DNA of 11,585 nt from UMGS755 sp045590535 (GTDB lineage: Bacteria; Bacillota; Clostridia; UBA1381; UBA9506), in NCBI GenBank assembly GCA_045590535.1, contig JAZNRE010000003.1, positions 1 through 11,585 of the forward strand, written 5' to 3'. This document shows positions 11,521-11,585 of the stretch, piece by piece. Below the pieces are notes generated by a model. The model searched no databases. It was not told where the DNA came from and was given only the letters and a program-made list of their open reading frames with translations. How positions within the stretch are numbered: the first letter of the stretch is position 1; each line of letters starts with the position of its first letter. Both the position numbers and the translations under genes were made by a program.

Positions 11521-11585
11521 TCGAGGGGATTTGAACACTCGAAGAGGGTTCGTCGAAGCAGCCGAGGCACAAAGTGGCGAGGTCT
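11520..11585. other. GC-richer tail with inverted tRNA-Ser T-arm-like fragment
   Basis: The last 66 bases have no gene I can support. Bases 11526-11543 match the reverse complement of tRNA-Ser positions 11448-11465 at 16 of 18 positions; differences are at 11532 and 11537. TTCGAG (11520-11525) and CTCGAA (11538-11543) form a perfect inverted repeat around it. GAGGGTTCG at 11544-11552 is in addition a direct 9-base copy of tRNA bases 11451-11459. The remaining bases to the edge are GC-rich and read like repetitive, non-coding DNA. It may be the edge of a tRNA-associated repeat or a decayed tRNA or attachment-site relic. Confidence 0.5.

Noticed and set aside
11484..11585. Minus-strand open frame entering from the right edge and crossing the tRNA terminator
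   Set aside because: It reads through the terminator stem and the tRNA-like fragment, so the frame is probably a by-product of non-coding DNA.
1..11585. CRISPR arrays, insertion sequences, prophage genes, toxin-antitoxin or defence systems
   Set aside because: No direct-repeat arrays, transposase, integrase or defence motifs are seen; every sizeable frame is explained by a housekeeping gene.

Overview
The window looks like chromosomal DNA from a mid-to-low-GC Firmicute, most likely in Clostridia. The signs are strong GGAGG-type ribosome binding sites, consensus sigma-A promoters, a SigH-family sigma factor, a short NusA without C-terminal repeats, and a class II tRNA-Ser with an encoded CCA end. 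I cannot name the genus. All 14 protein genes lie on the minus strand and the single tRNA lies on the plus strand. The content is mostly housekeeping; I found no mobile element, CRISPR array, toxin-antitoxin pair or defence island.

Layout, read right to left along the minus strand. (1) 11216-11585 holds a divergent promoter region that fires sigH leftward and tRNA-Ser(GGA) rightward. A 20-bp A/T palindrome lies between the two promoters. After the tRNA come its terminator and a GC-richer tail carrying an inverted, degenerate copy of the tRNA T-arm. (2) sigH is followed by a G/U-only 3' tract, a terminator-like hairpin and a small double zinc-ribbon gene. (3) A 173-bp leader with a perfect 11-bp hairpin precedes the ribosome-assembly and transcription operon rimP-nusA-rnpM(ylxR)-infB-rbfA-nrnA. 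The L7Ae-like ylxQ gene, usual between ylxR and infB, is absent. (4) nrnA is followed by rnhA and tatD instead of the common truB-ribF. (5) A fold-type I aminotransferase, trpS, rqcP and the start of a membrane-anchored TPR protein follow, the last running off the left edge.

From rimP to the left edge, gaps between genes are at most 66 bp and several genes touch or overlap. I see no clear terminator in them, so one long transcript is possible, perhaps with internal promoters I cannot recognise. The shared theme is ribosome production and RNA metabolism: RimP and RbfA mature the 30S subunit, IF2 starts translation, NusA tunes elongation and termination, RnpM modulates RNase P, NrnA and RNase HI degrade short RNA and RNA-DNA hybrids, TrpRS charges tRNA, and RqcP rescues stalled 50S subunits.

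The least explained signals are all non-coding: the rimP leader hairpin, the G/U-only tract after sigH with a related 9-mer in the rimP leader, the shared palindrome between the divergent promoters, and the tRNA-derived inverted fragment at the right edge.
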